Part shown: one piece after another, positions 46,259-55,476 of the stretch | Numbering within the stretch: the stretch's first letter is position 1 | How the letters are laid out: every line of letters starts with the position of its first letter | NCBI GenBank assembly: GCA_934293575.1 | Contig: CAKQYU010000002.1 | Coordinates: 248,001 to 312,000 of the forward strand | DNA length: 64,000 bases | Source: an uncultured Lachnospiraceae bacterium | Lineage (GTDB): Bacteria; Bacillota; Clostridia; Lachnospirales; Lachnospiraceae | Direction: 5' to 3' | Notes under the pieces: model-generated | What the model was told of the DNA's origin: nothing | The model's input: only the letters and a program-made list of their open reading frames with translations | Database searches by the model: none | Position numbers and translations under genes: made by a program

Positions 46259-48037
46259 ATGAATATCAATGATTTTTATAATGGAAATGAGTGGAATGCC
46301 CATGAATACTTTGGTGCACATCCGACACAACAGGGTGTAACATTTCGTGTGTATGCCCCGCATGCAAAAAAAGTAACCTTAATTGGGTCTTTTAATGCGT
46401 GGCATGATGAAGAGATGCAGGTTCAGGGGATGGGTGGAATCTATACGTTAACGGTGGAAGACGCACATCCCGGACAATTATATAAGTATCGGATTTATCA
46501 TATGGATGGAACGGTGGTGGATAAGGCAGATCCATATGGATTTGGAATGGAAGTAAGACCTTGTTCCGCATCGGTTATTGTGAAACGGGATAATAAATGT
46601 TTTACAGATGAGGAATATCTGTTACATCGTGATAAATTGTATAACCGTCCGATGAATATTTATGAAATTCATTTTGGTTCATGGAAAACAAAGGATGGAG
46701 GCTGGTACCGCTATGAGGAACTGGGACAGCTTTTGATTCCGTACCTGAAGGAAATGGGATATACCCATGTGGAGATTATGCCTTTAAATGAACATCCGTT
46801 GGATGCATCCTGGGGCTACCAAAGTACCGGATTCTTTGCGCCGACTTCAAGATATGGTAATGCAGATGGATTAAAGCAGTTTGTGAACGATTGTCATATG
46901 GCGGGAATCGGTGTGATTTTAGATTTTGTAATGGTACATTTTGCAGTGGATTCATATGGTCTGAATTATTTTGACGGTTCGCCTTTGTATGAACTTCCGT
47001 TTGATGATGTGGCTCACAGTGAATGGGGTTCCTATAATTTTGCCCATGGCAGGGGGGAAGTGGCAAGCTTTTTGAAATCCTGTGCAAATTACTGGATATC
47101 GGAATTTCACTTTGACGGATTACGGATGGATGCAGTTTCCAATATAATTTATTGGAGCGGAAATGCCGGCAGAGGTGTGAATCAGACATCGCTTTCCTTT
47201 GTACGGAGTCTGAATGAAGGTTTACATAACTTGTATCCCAATGTGATGCTGATTGCGGAAGATTCTTCTGATTATCTGAAGGTAACGGCACCGGTACAGT
47301 ATGATGGATTAGGATTTGATTACAAATGGGATTTGGGATTTATGCATGATACACTGGAATTCTTTTCGAAGGATGTGAATTACAGAAGAAAGCATTATGA
47401 TACACTTTTGTTTTCCATGCATTATTTTTACAATGAATTATATCTGCTGGCATTTTCACATGATGAAAATGTACACGGAAAGAAAACAATTCTCGATAAA
47501 ATGTATGGTTCCTATGAAGAAAAATTTGCAAATGTCCGGGCTTTATATGTATATATGATGACACATCCCGGGAAGAAATTAAACTTTATGGGAGGTGAAA
47601 TTGGCCAGTTCCGTGAATGGGCGGAATACAGACAACAGGACTTTGATGTGTTGTTGCAATATCCGCTGCACCGGAAACTGAAACGTTTTGTAAAGGATTT
47701 AAATTTTATATATCTAACACATGAAGCATTGTACGATGGAGAATATAATGCAGCCTGCTTTCATTATATAATAAACGCTCATAGAGAAAATGTGGTTTAT
47801 GCGTATGAAAGATGTGTGAAGAATGAACGGATACTGGTTGTGTTGAATTTGAGTGATATCAATTATTTTGATTATGAAATCAGATTATCAGGAAATCATA
47901 GATTAAAAGAATTAATAAACAGTGATTCTTATCTTTATGGAGGGAAATCAGGAGATAATATGGAAATTCCGGTTAATAATGGCAGATGTCGTTTGAATTT
48001 ACCTGCATTTTCGGGGAGAATGTTTATGATATGGTAA
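46259..48037 (+). CDS. glgB: 1,4-alpha-glucan branching enzyme, short form
   Basis: 592 residues, shorter than the 783-residue enzyme at 26203 because it lacks the extra N-terminal beta domain and the basic tail. CBM48 lies at about 15-100 (YFGAHPTQQGVTFRVYAPHA), the GH13 barrel at about 130-480. Nucleophile Asp291 (LRMDAVSNI), acid/base Glu334 (LIAEDSS) and SHDENVHGK are intact. It probably makes glycogen branches with another chain-length preference or under other conditions than its paralogue. Monocistronic by its own promoter; AAAGGATCGG precedes the ATG. Confidence 0.92.
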   Translation: MNINDFYNGNEWNAHEYFGAHPTQQGVTFRVYAPHAKKVTLIGSFNAWHDEEMQVQGMGGIYTLTVEDAHPGQLYKYRIYHMDGTVVDKADPYGFGMEVRPCSASVIVKRDNKCFTDEEYLLHRDKLYNRPMNIYEIHFGSWKTKDGGWYRYEELGQLLIPYLKEMGYTHVEIMPLNEHPLDASWGYQSTGFFAPTSRYGNADGLKQFVNDCHMAGIGVILDFVMVHFAVDSYGLNYFDGSPLYELPFDDVAHSEWGSYNFAHGRGEVASFLKSCANYWISEFHFDGLRMDAVSNIIYWSGNAGRGVNQTSLSFVRSLNEGLHNLYPNVMLIAEDSSDYLKVTAPVQYDGLGFDYKWDLGFMHDTLEFFSKDVNYRRKHYDTLLFSMHYFYNELYLLAFSHDENVHGKKTILDKMYGSYEEKFANVRALYVYMMTHPGKKLNFMGGEIGQFREWAEYRQQDFDVLLQYPLHRKLKRFVKDLNFIYLTHEALYDGEYNAACFHYIINAHRENVVYAYERCVKNERILVVLNLSDINYFDYEIRLSGNHRLKELINSDSYLYGGKSGDNMEIPVNNGRCRLNLPAFSGRMFMIW

Positions 48038-48168
48038 GGGGAAAGTTGATATTTTTCCTGAGAAGGGACTTCCGTCTAATAGAAAATAATAGAATGTTGT
48101 AATTGTAACATGGTTGTGAATATATTCAAATGTAAATTTAATTTTAAAAAGGATGGAAGGAATTTTGT

Positions 48169-48963
48169 ATGATTTATGTTACGGGAGATACTCATGGTGA
48201 GTTTGTACGTTTTTCGAAAAAAAGATTGTATAAAATAGGAATAAATTTAACAGAAGAGGATTATGTAATCGTTTGTGGAGATTTTGGATTATGTTGGGCT
48301 GATGACAAGACTTATCAATATGATTGTAAAAATTTTGAGCAAAAACCCTATACAATATTGTGGGTTCAGGGGAATCATGAAAACTATGATATGATTGAAA
48401 AATATCCAATCGAGCAGTGGCATGGTGGGAAGGTACGTCATATTATAAGAGATAAGGTGATTCTTTTAGAACGAGGTCAGGTATTTGAAATAAATGGAAA
48501 GTTGTTTTTTACTTTTGGAGGTGCTTCGTCACATGATATACAGGGTGGAATTTTGAATCGGAATGATAGGGATTTTCTTTATAAGAAGAGGAAGGCTATA
48601 GGTAGAGGGCTTCCTTTCCGGATTATTCATGAATCGTGGTGGCCACAAGAAATGCCGAATGAGGAAGAAATGGAAGAGGGGCGATATAATCTTAAAAAAG
48701 TTGATTACAAAGTAGATTATGTTATTACGCATTGTTGTTCAAGTCGTATGCAGTCTGCCATTGATAAGGACCCGGCGCGTATATATGAGAATGATATTTT
48801 AACAGACTATCTGGAAGAGATTGAAGATCGGTTGGAATACAAGCATTGGTATTTTGGACATTATCATATGGATCAATGTATAGATGAAAAGCATACATTG
48901 TTGTATAAGGATATTGTTGAAATAGATTATAAGGAGGTATCGGATATAAATGAGCAGGATTGA
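48169..48963 (+). CDS. Metallophosphoesterase
   Basis: 264 residues of the calcineurin-like fold: GDTHGEF (Asp7, His9), VCGDFGLCW, VQGNHEN, VITHCCS and FGHYHMD supply the expected two-metal ligands. Cytosolic; substrate unknown (nucleotide, phosphoprotein or RNA ends are all possible). Its codons and flanks are more AT-rich than neighbouring genes, and the next gene on the minus strand is an orphan, so the patch may have been acquired. AAGGATGGAAGG precedes the ATG. Confidence 0.9.
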   Translation: MIYVTGDTHGEFVRFSKKRLYKIGINLTEEDYVIVCGDFGLCWADDKTYQYDCKNFEQKPYTILWVQGNHENYDMIEKYPIEQWHGGKVRHIIRDKVILLERGQVFEINGKLFFTFGGASSHDIQGGILNRNDRDFLYKKRKAIGRGLPFRIIHESWWPQEMPNEEEMEEGRYNLKKVDYKVDYVITHCCSSRMQSAIDKDPARIYENDILTDYLEEIEDRLEYKHWYFGHYHMDQCIDEKHTLLYKDIVEIDYKEVSDINEQD

Positions 48964-49000
48964 AAATGTTAAGGATATTCAGGTGAACATAAGCTATATG

Positions 49001-49294
49001 TTATTCATCTAAAACTGCATTCCTGAATCCGATAATCTTATGTGATGAGTATAATTTAATAGTAGGTAAGCCTTCAATGGGAGTATTTATAAATCCATAC
49101 ATAGACCCCTTAGTTGGTATACATTTAAAAGAATTGCACGAAGCACATTTTATAACATGAAAATATTCAATATAATTTGGTGTGCGGAGTGCAACATTTG
49201 CTTCAATTGAAAAGTTATGCTTATGTTTTGGGGCAGATTTGCCTGTCCATCGACATTCACTGTCTTGAATTTTTCGTAAATAAATTTTTCCCAA
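49001..49294 (-). CDS. Hypothetical protein, 97 residues
   Basis: Not recognised. Basic, Cys-containing protein (ECRW, KCASCNSFKC) that could bind a metal. TTG start at 49294 preceded by AGGAGA with 8-base spacing on the minus strand, which supports translation. No hydrophobic span. It lies in an AT-rich patch between the metallophosphoesterase and xpt, and could be an intact orphan or a remnant of a longer gene. Without it the intergenic gap would be 578 bases. Confidence 0.5.
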   Translation of the reverse strand: MGKIYLRKIQDSECRWTGKSAPKHKHNFSIEANVALRTPNYIEYFHVIKCASCNSFKCIPTKGSMYGFINTPIEGLPTIKLYSSHKIIGFRNAVLDE

Positions 49295-49469
49295 CTTTAT
49301 AGTCTCCTGTTATGTAGTTTATAATGTGAAGCGATATAATGATTAATTATAGCAGAAATGAAACAGAAAGGCTTTGTATTTTTACAAAAATAAAATTGGA
49401 CGACTATTGGAAGCCTGGCAGTTAATTTTTGGATTTACAGCCATTTTCTGTCAGAGTGTTTCATATGAA

Positions 49470-49498
49470 TTGATACAAACCATATCTTATGCTAAAAT
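49470..49498 (+). promoter_or_regulatory. Sigma-A promoter of xpt-permease operon
   Basis: TTGATA, 17 bases, TAAAAT. Predicted leader is only ~37 bases to the xpt start, too short for a purine riboswitch. Confidence 0.7.
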
Positions 49499-49541
49499 AA
49501 GTGATTATTTGAAGTTATCAAAGAGATACAGGAGGTACAAA

Positions 49542-50123
49542 ATGAACTTTTTGGAAGAAAGAATTGTAAAGGATGGAATCGTAAAAGAAGGGAATATTTT
49601 AAAGGTTGACAGTTTCTTAAATCATCAGATGGATATTGCGTTATTTGAGCAGATGGGTGCGGAGTTTAAAAGACGTTTTGAAGGAAAACCGATTAATAAG
49701 ATTTTAACCATCGAAGCTTCCGGAATTGGAATTTCCTGTATCGTGGCAAGATATTTTGATGTTCCGGTTGTATTTGCAAAAAAATCAAAAAGTATCAATA
49801 TTGAGGGAGAAATGTATATTGCGCAGGTAGAATCTTTTACACATAAATGTACCAACCAGGTTATTGTATCAAAGAAGTTTTTGTCGGAAGAAGATCATGT
49901 ACTGATTATTGATGATTTTCTTGCAAATGGATGTGCATTGCAGGGATTGATTTCGATTGTAAATGAGGCAGGCGGAACAGTTGAGGGAATTGGAATTGCA
50001 ATTGAAAAAGGATTTCAGGTAGGTGGACAGATTATAAGAAATCTTGGATACCAGTTGGAATCTCTGGCGATTGTTGACGGTATGGATGCAGCAACCGGTA
50101 ATATACAGTTTCGTCAGATATAA
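49542..50123 (+). CDS. xpt: Xanthine phosphoribosyltransferase
   Basis: 193 residues, matching the family length. It salvages xanthine with PRPP to XMP. The PRPP-binding loop is VLIIDDFLANGCALQG (about 122-137); ASGIG near residue 63 and the N-terminal FLEERI...KVDSFLNHQMD are typical of Xpt. The ATG follows AGGAGG; longer in-frame readings from 49374 fall across the promoter. It is followed after 27 bases by a nucleobase permease, the classic xpt-pbuX pair. No guanine riboswitch is seen upstream. Confidence 0.94.
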   Translation: MNFLEERIVKDGIVKEGNILKVDSFLNHQMDIALFEQMGAEFKRRFEGKPINKILTIEASGIGISCIVARYFDVPVVFAKKSKSINIEGEMYIAQVESFTHKCTNQVIVSKKFLSEEDHVLIIDDFLANGCALQGLISIVNEAGGTVEGIGIAIEKGFQVGGQIIRNLGYQLESLAIVDGMDAATGNIQFRQI

Positions 50124-50150
50124 ATAACCGACACGGATAAGGAGAATGAA

Positions 50151-51482
50151 ATGAGCAAAACAAAAGAAAGTACTTATGATATGAACGCACTTTATCAACT
50201 GGATGGAAAAATTCCGGTTATGAAGGCAATTCCATTTGGAATACAGCATGTTCTTGCGATGTTTGTAGCCAATATTGCACCAATTATGATTATAGCGGCG
50301 GCCTGCGGATTTGATAAAGGAACGACAGCACAAATTATACAGTGTGCCATGTTGATTGCCGGAATCGGAACATTGGTACAGTTATTTCCGTTTGCACATA
50401 TTGGTTCCGGATTACCGATTGTTATGGGAATCAGTTTTACATTTGTATCTGTTGGATGTGTGGTAGGTGCGAAATATGGATATGGTGCCATTATGGGAGC
50501 GGTTCTAATCGGTGGTCTGGTTGAGGGTGTTTTAGGTTTACTCGCAAAGTATTGGATGAAGCTGGTAACCCCGATTGTTTCGGCATCGGTAGTAACGGCA
50601 ATTGGATTTTCTTTATTGTCGGTGGGTGCAAATTCTTTTGGAGGTGGAAGCGGCAGTGAAAACTTTGGCAGTACGATGAACTGGATTCTTGGAAGTATTA
50701 CCTTGTTAAGCTGTATTTTATTTCATATATTCGCAAAGGGATATTGGAAACAGTTATCGGTATTATTTGGTTTAATCGTTGGTTATATTGTGGCAATTTT
50801 ATTGCATGCCGTTGATTTTTCGGGTGTTGCGGCTTCTGGGATAATAGAACTGCCACATTTGATGCCGTTTAAAATGGAGTTCCATCCGGATGCGATTATT
50901 GCCTTTGTATTAATCTTTTTGGTATCGGCAACGGAAACGGTTGGAGACACCTCTGCAATTGCTGCAACAGGATTGGAACGGGATGTGACACCGAAAGAAT
51001 TGTCCGGTTCCGTTGCCTGTGATGGATTTTTCAGCGCATTTTCATCTTTGTTTGGCTGTATGCCGATTACTTCTTTCAGCCAGAATGTAGGATTGGTTGC
51101 GATGACAAAGGTTGTAAATAAATTTGCAATTGCCAGTGGCGCAGTGATCATGTTGTTGGCAGGTATTTTCCCTGTATTCGGTGCATTACTTGCGACCCTG
51201 CCGGAGGCGGTGCTTGGCGGATGTACCATTATGATGTTTGGAACGATTGTGACAAGTGGTATGCAGATGATTGGTAAAGCGGGATATACGCAGAGAAACA
51301 TTACAATTGCAGCACTATCCTTAAGTGTCGGATTGGGATTTACACAGGTACCGGAGCTGTTTGGGATATTTCCAACGATGATACAGACGGTGTTTGCCGA
51401 AAATTGCGTGGCGGTTGTATTTGTATGCGCGGTTATCTTAAATCTTGTTCTTCCAAAGAATATGGAATTGCAGAATAAATAA
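50151..51482 (+). CDS. NCS2 family xanthine/uracil permease
   Basis: 443 residues with about 12-14 membrane segments. Family marks are QHVLAMFVANIAPIM near the N-terminus, GSGLPIVMGISF, and the ATETVGDTSA / GCMPITSFSQNVG motifs that line the substrate site in UraA-like carriers. Paired with xpt, so most likely a xanthine importer like PbuX. GGAGAATGAA precedes the ATG, 27 bases after xpt. A terminator hairpin follows. Confidence 0.93.
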   Translation: MSKTKESTYDMNALYQLDGKIPVMKAIPFGIQHVLAMFVANIAPIMIIAAACGFDKGTTAQIIQCAMLIAGIGTLVQLFPFAHIGSGLPIVMGISFTFVSVGCVVGAKYGYGAIMGAVLIGGLVEGVLGLLAKYWMKLVTPIVSASVVTAIGFSLLSVGANSFGGGSGSENFGSTMNWILGSITLLSCILFHIFAKGYWKQLSVLFGLIVGYIVAILLHAVDFSGVAASGIIELPHLMPFKMEFHPDAIIAFVLIFLVSATETVGDTSAIAATGLERDVTPKELSGSVACDGFFSAFSSLFGCMPITSFSQNVGLVAMTKVVNKFAIASGAVIMLLAGIFPVFGALLATLPEAVLGGCTIMMFGTIVTSGMQMIGKAGYTQRNITIAALSLSVGLGFTQVPELFGIFPTMIQTVFAENCVAVVFVCAVILNLVLPKNMELQNK

Positions 51483-51502
51483 TCAAAAAGAATGGACCTT
51501 TT

Positions 51503-51534
51503 AAAGAGCTGGTATATCGATGCCGGCTCTTTTG
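51503..51534 (+). terminator. Rho-independent terminator of the xpt-permease operon
   Basis: AAAGAGCTGG and CCGGCTCTTT form a stem (one G-T pair) with a ~10-base loop, followed by T's. Confidence 0.8.
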
Positions 51535-51687
51535 TTTTACTCATTTTTTACATGGTTTGGGTATTGATTTTTACATTGGTCGTATAAGATGGACAGATAC
51601 AAGGGGATACATAGAAAAATTTACACAGAAGGGAAAAGGAAAGAACTGCCATTGATATCAATGTTAGTTGAGAGGTATGAATGAAAA

Positions 51688-52308
51688 ATGAGAGAAGAAA
51701 TTGAGACGTATTGGGGAAAAGAAGCAAATAAAACTTGTTATGTCCGGGCAATCAGTGAAATTGAGGGTTACATCAGGGAATTAAATGAACGGTATGAGAA
51801 GGAATATCATATTGGTTTTATACGCCATGTAGAATCAAGAATAAAGAGTGTGGACAGTATCTGTGCTAAGATGGAACGAAAAGGCTATGAACTTACGGTT
51901 GAGCAGATGCTTGCAAAAATTAAGGATTTGGGTGGCGTAAGGGTAATCTGTTTTAATACGGCACAGGTTTACCGGATTGTTGCTTATATGAAAGAAGATA
52001 AGAAATATGCAATCTTAAAAATAAAAGATTATGTGGAAAATCCCAAAAAGAACGGATATCAGAGTTTACATGTAATTGTAAATGTGCCGATTGAGGACGG
52101 AACCCAATCGGTTCGGGTTGAGATACAGATTCGTACAATTTTAATGGATGCATGGGCATCGTTAGACAGTTCGATACGATATAAGAAAAAAGAGGAATTA
52201 TCGAAAACCAGTATTAAAAAAATAGAAAAACTGTCCCAGACCAGTGCGGTTATGGATAAAGTGATTACAGATTTGATGGAAGAAGGAATCAAACGTCAGC
52301 AAAAATAA
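51688..52308 (+). CDS. Small alarmone synthetase (RelQ/YjbM-like GTP pyrophosphokinase)
   Basis: 206 residues: a single RelA/SpoT synthetase domain without hydrolase or regulatory domains. Motifs: HVESRIKSVDSICAKMERKG, IKDLGGVRVICF (magnesium/ATP site), KDYVENPKKNGYQSLHVIV (G-loop) and VEIQIRTILMDAWASLD. Such enzymes make (p)ppGpp in the cytosol under cell-wall or nutrient stress. A helical C-terminus completes the RelQ-like form that builds tetramers. The ribosome site GAGAGG lies 12 bases before the ATG, longer than usual. Alone on its transcript as far as can be seen. Confidence 0.93.
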   Translation: MREEIETYWGKEANKTCYVRAISEIEGYIRELNERYEKEYHIGFIRHVESRIKSVDSICAKMERKGYELTVEQMLAKIKDLGGVRVICFNTAQVYRIVAYMKEDKKYAILKIKDYVENPKKNGYQSLHVIVNVPIEDGTQSVRVEIQIRTILMDAWASLDSSIRYKKKEELSKTSIKKIEKLSQTSAVMDKVITDLMEEGIKRQQK

Positions 52309-52361
52309 TTTACAAATATTTTACATAAACTTACACATACATTTTACCTGACTTCTATAAA
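52309..52361 (+). promoter_or_regulatory. Pho-box-like repeat array and -10 of the phosphate cotransporter
   Basis: Four consecutive 11-base units start at 52309, 52320, 52331 and 52342 with TTTACA, TTTACA, TTACAC and TTTTAC. TATAAA follows at 52356-52361, with no separate -35. With a start point near 52368 the repeats cover about -59 to -21. This agrees with PhoP boxes of Bacillus (TTAACA-like repeats, 11-base period, over -60 to -20), and the gene behind it moves phosphate. Confidence 0.65.
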
Positions 52362-52402
52362 ATAAAATCGTTGTAAAAATATATTAGATTGAGGTACGAA
52401 AA

Positions 52403-54175
52403 ATGGATATTTTTAGTGTATTGAGTTTGATCGGTGGGCTTTCTCTGTTTTTATACGGAATGAGTCTGATGGGAGACAGCCTTTCAAAGATGGCAGGTGG
52501 AAAATTAGAAACAATTCTTGAAAAATTAACCTCAAAGAGGATTTTTGCGGTTTTATTGGGAGCAGCAGTGACTGCGGTTATCCAGTCATCGTCTGCAACA
52601 ACCGTTATGGTCGTGGGATTTGTTAATTCCGGAATTATGCAGTTAAGACAGGCGGTTGGTATTATTATGGGTGCCAATATCGGTACAACGGTTACTTCGT
52701 GGTTAATGTCATTAGTCGGTTTAGAGGGAGATACCTTATGGGTGCAATTGCTAAAGCCGTCTTCATTTTCTCCGGTTCTTGCCGGAATCGGCATTATATT
52801 AATCATGTCAAATAAAGAAGGAACCAAGAAGCGGGATGCCGGAAATATCCTATTGGGGTTTGCGATTTTGATGTTCGGTATGGAAACGATGAGTGGTTCT
52901 GTTTCCGGATTGTCGGACAATGAGGCATTTACACATCTGTTTACAGCATTTTCCAATCCGATTGTTGGTATGTTGATTGGTACGATTGTAACGGCAATTA
53001 TCCAGAGTTCTTCTGCCTCTGTAGGTATTTTGCAGGCACTTTGTTCCACCGGTTCCGTTCCGTACTCTGCGGCACTTCCGATTATTATGGGACAAAATAT
53101 CGGTACCTGTGTAACCTCGATTATTTCATCCATCGGTGCCAATAAGAATGCAAAACGAGCCGCAATGATTCATTTGTATTTTAACCTGATTGGAACAATT
53201 TTGTTTATGAGTGTATTTTATTTCTTAAATTCTTTTTTGGATTTCGCATTTTTAACGGATGCAGCAAATCCGGCAGGAATTGCAATTATACACAGTTTAT
53301 TCAATATTGGTGCAACCATTGTATTGTTTCCGTTTTCCAATCAGCTTGTCCGTCTGGCAGAGGTTACAATTACAGAAAAGCAGCAGACGGTTGAAAAAGA
53401 AGCTGAGGAGGAAGAGGATATCAGCATTGATGAGCGATTTCTTGAAAGACCGGCATTTGCAATGGAATTATGCAGACAACAGATTCGTGATATGGCGGAG
53501 ATTACAAGAACTTCCATCGTTTTAGCATTGGGTGTTTTGAAAAATTATGATAAGAAAAAGGTAGAAGAAGTTATCCAATTGGAAAAACGTGTTGATCATT
53601 ATGAGGATGTATTGGGTTCTTATCTGGTCAAATTATCCGGTAAAAATATTTCAATCAAGGACAGTCAGAGCTTGTCCATTATGCTGCACAGTATCAGTGA
53701 TTTGGAACGGATATCGGATCATGCCTTGGAAATTGCCAGATCGGCACAGGAGATTGCGGATAAGTCCCTTTCTTTTTCTAAACATGCCCGTTCGGAAATC
53801 GATGTGTTAAGCCAGGCGGTGTTTGATATATGTAATCTGACGATGGATAGTTTTGCACGCGAGGATACGACACAGGCAATGCATGTAGAACCGTTGGAAG
53901 AAGTAATTGATACATTGTCAAAGAAGATAAAAGAGCATCATATTAAGCGGTTGCAAAAAGGAAAATGTACAATTGAAATGGGATTTATATTGGAAGATGT
54001 ATTAACCGGATTGGAACGGATATCGGATCATTGTTCCAATATAGCGGTAGAAATGCTTACGATATATGATAATAAATATAATACCCATGAGTATTTTGAA
54101 AATTTTACAACCGAAGAAAGAAAGCGGTTCCAGGAAGAATATAACGAGTTAATTACAAAATATGCATTAAAATAA
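52403..54175 (+). CDS. Na+/phosphate cotransporter family protein with PhoU-like tail
   Basis: 590 residues. Two inverted Na_Pi_cotrans repeats carry the QSSSATT (about residue 60) and QSSSAS (about residue 205) signatures; about eight to nine membrane segments reach residue ~310. The cytosolic C-terminal ~250 residues form PhoU-like three-helix bundles (two ERISDH motifs). Such proteins import or, in some bacteria, export phosphate with sodium. The Pho-box-like array upstream predicts induction when phosphate is low, favouring import. GAGG precedes the ATG. Confidence 0.92.
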   Translation: MDIFSVLSLIGGLSLFLYGMSLMGDSLSKMAGGKLETILEKLTSKRIFAVLLGAAVTAVIQSSSATTVMVVGFVNSGIMQLRQAVGIIMGANIGTTVTSWLMSLVGLEGDTLWVQLLKPSSFSPVLAGIGIILIMSNKEGTKKRDAGNILLGFAILMFGMETMSGSVSGLSDNEAFTHLFTAFSNPIVGMLIGTIVTAIIQSSSASVGILQALCSTGSVPYSAALPIIMGQNIGTCVTSIISSIGANKNAKRAAMIHLYFNLIGTILFMSVFYFLNSFLDFAFLTDAANPAGIAIIHSLFNIGATIVLFPFSNQLVRLAEVTITEKQQTVEKEAEEEEDISIDERFLERPAFAMELCRQQIRDMAEITRTSIVLALGVLKNYDKKKVEEVIQLEKRVDHYEDVLGSYLVKLSGKNISIKDSQSLSIMLHSISDLERISDHALEIARSAQEIADKSLSFSKHARSEIDVLSQAVFDICNLTMDSFAREDTTQAMHVEPLEEVIDTLSKKIKEHHIKRLQKGKCTIEMGFILEDVLTGLERISDHCSNIAVEMLTIYDNKYNTHEYFENFTTEERKRFQEEYNELITKYALK

Positions 54176-54191
54176 TAGAAGCTGCAAACAT

Positions 54192-54230
54192 AAAAATACC
54201 CGATTGGAAAAATCCAATCGGGTATTTTTT
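54192..54230 (+). terminator. Bidirectional terminator between cotransporter and aminotransferase
   Basis: AAAAATACCCGATTGG (54192-54207) pairs perfectly over 16 bases with CCAATCGGGTATTTTT (54214-54229). Its T run supplies the end of the minus-strand stop codon at 54229, the same arrangement as at 45.4 kb. Confidence 0.92.
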
Positions 54231-55443
54231 ATTGATGATAGGTAGAAAGAAAATCTTTTAACCGGTCGGCTGCAATTTTTAAATCATCCAACTGCGGTAA
54301 ATATACGATTCGGAAATGATCCGGTTCGCTCCAGTTAAATCCGCTTCCCTGAACAATTAAAACATGTTTTTCTCTTAAGAAATCCAAAGCAAATTGTTCG
54401 TCATTGGTGATATTAAATTTGTTGACATCTAATTTCGGAAAGATATAAAACGCAGCATCCGGTTTTACCGTACTGACACCCGGAATGTCATTTAAGGCGT
54501 TGTAAATAAATTCTCTTTGTTCATAAATACGTCCACCCGGAAGCAGTAATTCATCTGCACTCTGGATACCGCCCAAAGCCGTCTGGATGATCGACTGTGC
54601 CGGAACATTGGAGCATAGACGCATAGAGGACAACATATTAAGGCCTTCTATGTAACCTTTGCAGTAGGACTTATCACCGCTTAGACTCATCCATCCGCTT
54701 CGATAACCGGCAATCCGGTGCGATTTCGAAAGTCCGTTAAAGGTGACGCACATTAAATCCGGGCAAAGAGAGGCAATGGAAATATGCTTTTTGCCATCCA
54801 TAACCAGTCTGTCGTAGATTTCATCGGAAAAGATGATTAACTCATGTTTTCTGGCAAGTTCTACGATTTCCATTAGGATTTCTTTCGGATACAAGACACC
54901 GGTTGGATTGTTTGGATTGATAATAACAATTCCCTTGGTGCGGTCGGTAATTTTACTTTCCATGTCCTTGATATCCGGATACCAGTTTGCCTGCTCGTCA
55001 CAGATATAATGAACCGGTTTACCGCCTGCAAGGTTTGCAGCGGCAGTCCATAACGGATAATCCGGAGCGGGAACTAAAATTTCATCGCCGTTATCTAATA
55101 ATCCCTGCATACTCATGGTAATTAATTCCGAAGCTCCGTTACCGGTGTAGATGTCATTGATTCCGACATTTGGAATGTTTTTTAACTGACAGTACTGCAT
55201 AATTGCTTTTCTTGCCGAAAAGATACCTTTGGAATCCGAATACCCCTGGGAATCCAAAAGATTGTAACGGATATCCTGAATGATTTCATTCGGAGCATTA
55301 AAACCGAACGGGTACGGATTACCGATATTTAATTTTAAAATATCTATATTGTTCTCAATCATACGGTTTGCTTCGTCAACGACAGGTCCCCGTACATCAT
55401 AACAAACATTATCGAGCTTATGTGATTTTTCAAAGTGTCTCAT
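54229..55443 (-). CDS. PLP-dependent aminotransferase, class I/II (alanine aminotransferase-like)
   Basis: 404 residues from ATG 55443 behind AAAGAGGG. Motifs: GNGASELI (phosphate/cofactor), IINPNNPTGVLYP, FSDEIYDRLV and the PLP lysine in FNGLSKSHRIAGYRSGWM; Arg for carboxylate in HFRIVYLPQ. The N-terminus (FEKSHKLDNVCYDVRGPVVDEA) resembles AlaA/YfbQ alanine-glutamate aminotransferases. It would link pyruvate and 2-oxoglutarate pools with amino acids. Substrate range needs assay; the fold class is certain. Confidence 0.92.
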   Translation of the reverse strand: MRHFEKSHKLDNVCYDVRGPVVDEANRMIENNIDILKLNIGNPYPFGFNAPNEIIQDIRYNLLDSQGYSDSKGIFSARKAIMQYCQLKNIPNVGINDIYTGNGASELITMSMQGLLDNGDEILVPAPDYPLWTAAANLAGGKPVHYICDEQANWYPDIKDMESKITDRTKGIVIINPNNPTGVLYPKEILMEIVELARKHELIIFSDEIYDRLVMDGKKHISIASLCPDLMCVTFNGLSKSHRIAGYRSGWMSLSGDKSYCKGYIEGLNMLSSMRLCSNVPAQSIIQTALGGIQSADELLLPGGRIYEQREFIYNALNDIPGVSTVKPDAAFYIFPKLDVNKFNITNDEQFALDFLREKHVLIVQGSGFNWSEPDHFRIVYLPQLDDLKIAADRLKDFLSTYHQ

Positions 55444-55476
55444 GCCTTTTCCCTCTTTTTCTATAAATAATAAAAT

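Noticed and set aside
49300..49541. Guanine riboswitch before xpt
   Set aside because: No conserved junction sequence found and the likely promoter lies too close to the start.
49374..49541. 56-codon N-terminal extension of Xpt
   Set aside because: No ribosome site, overlaps the promoter, and Xpt proteins are ~190 residues.
50783..51544. 253-codon open frame antisense to the nucleobase permease
   Set aside because: Mirror of a membrane-protein gene; low-complexity Ile/Thr/Asn product and no ribosome site.
52384..53142. 252-codon open frame antisense to the phosphate cotransporter
   Set aside because: Same pattern: complementary reading of a hydrophobic gene, no start signals.
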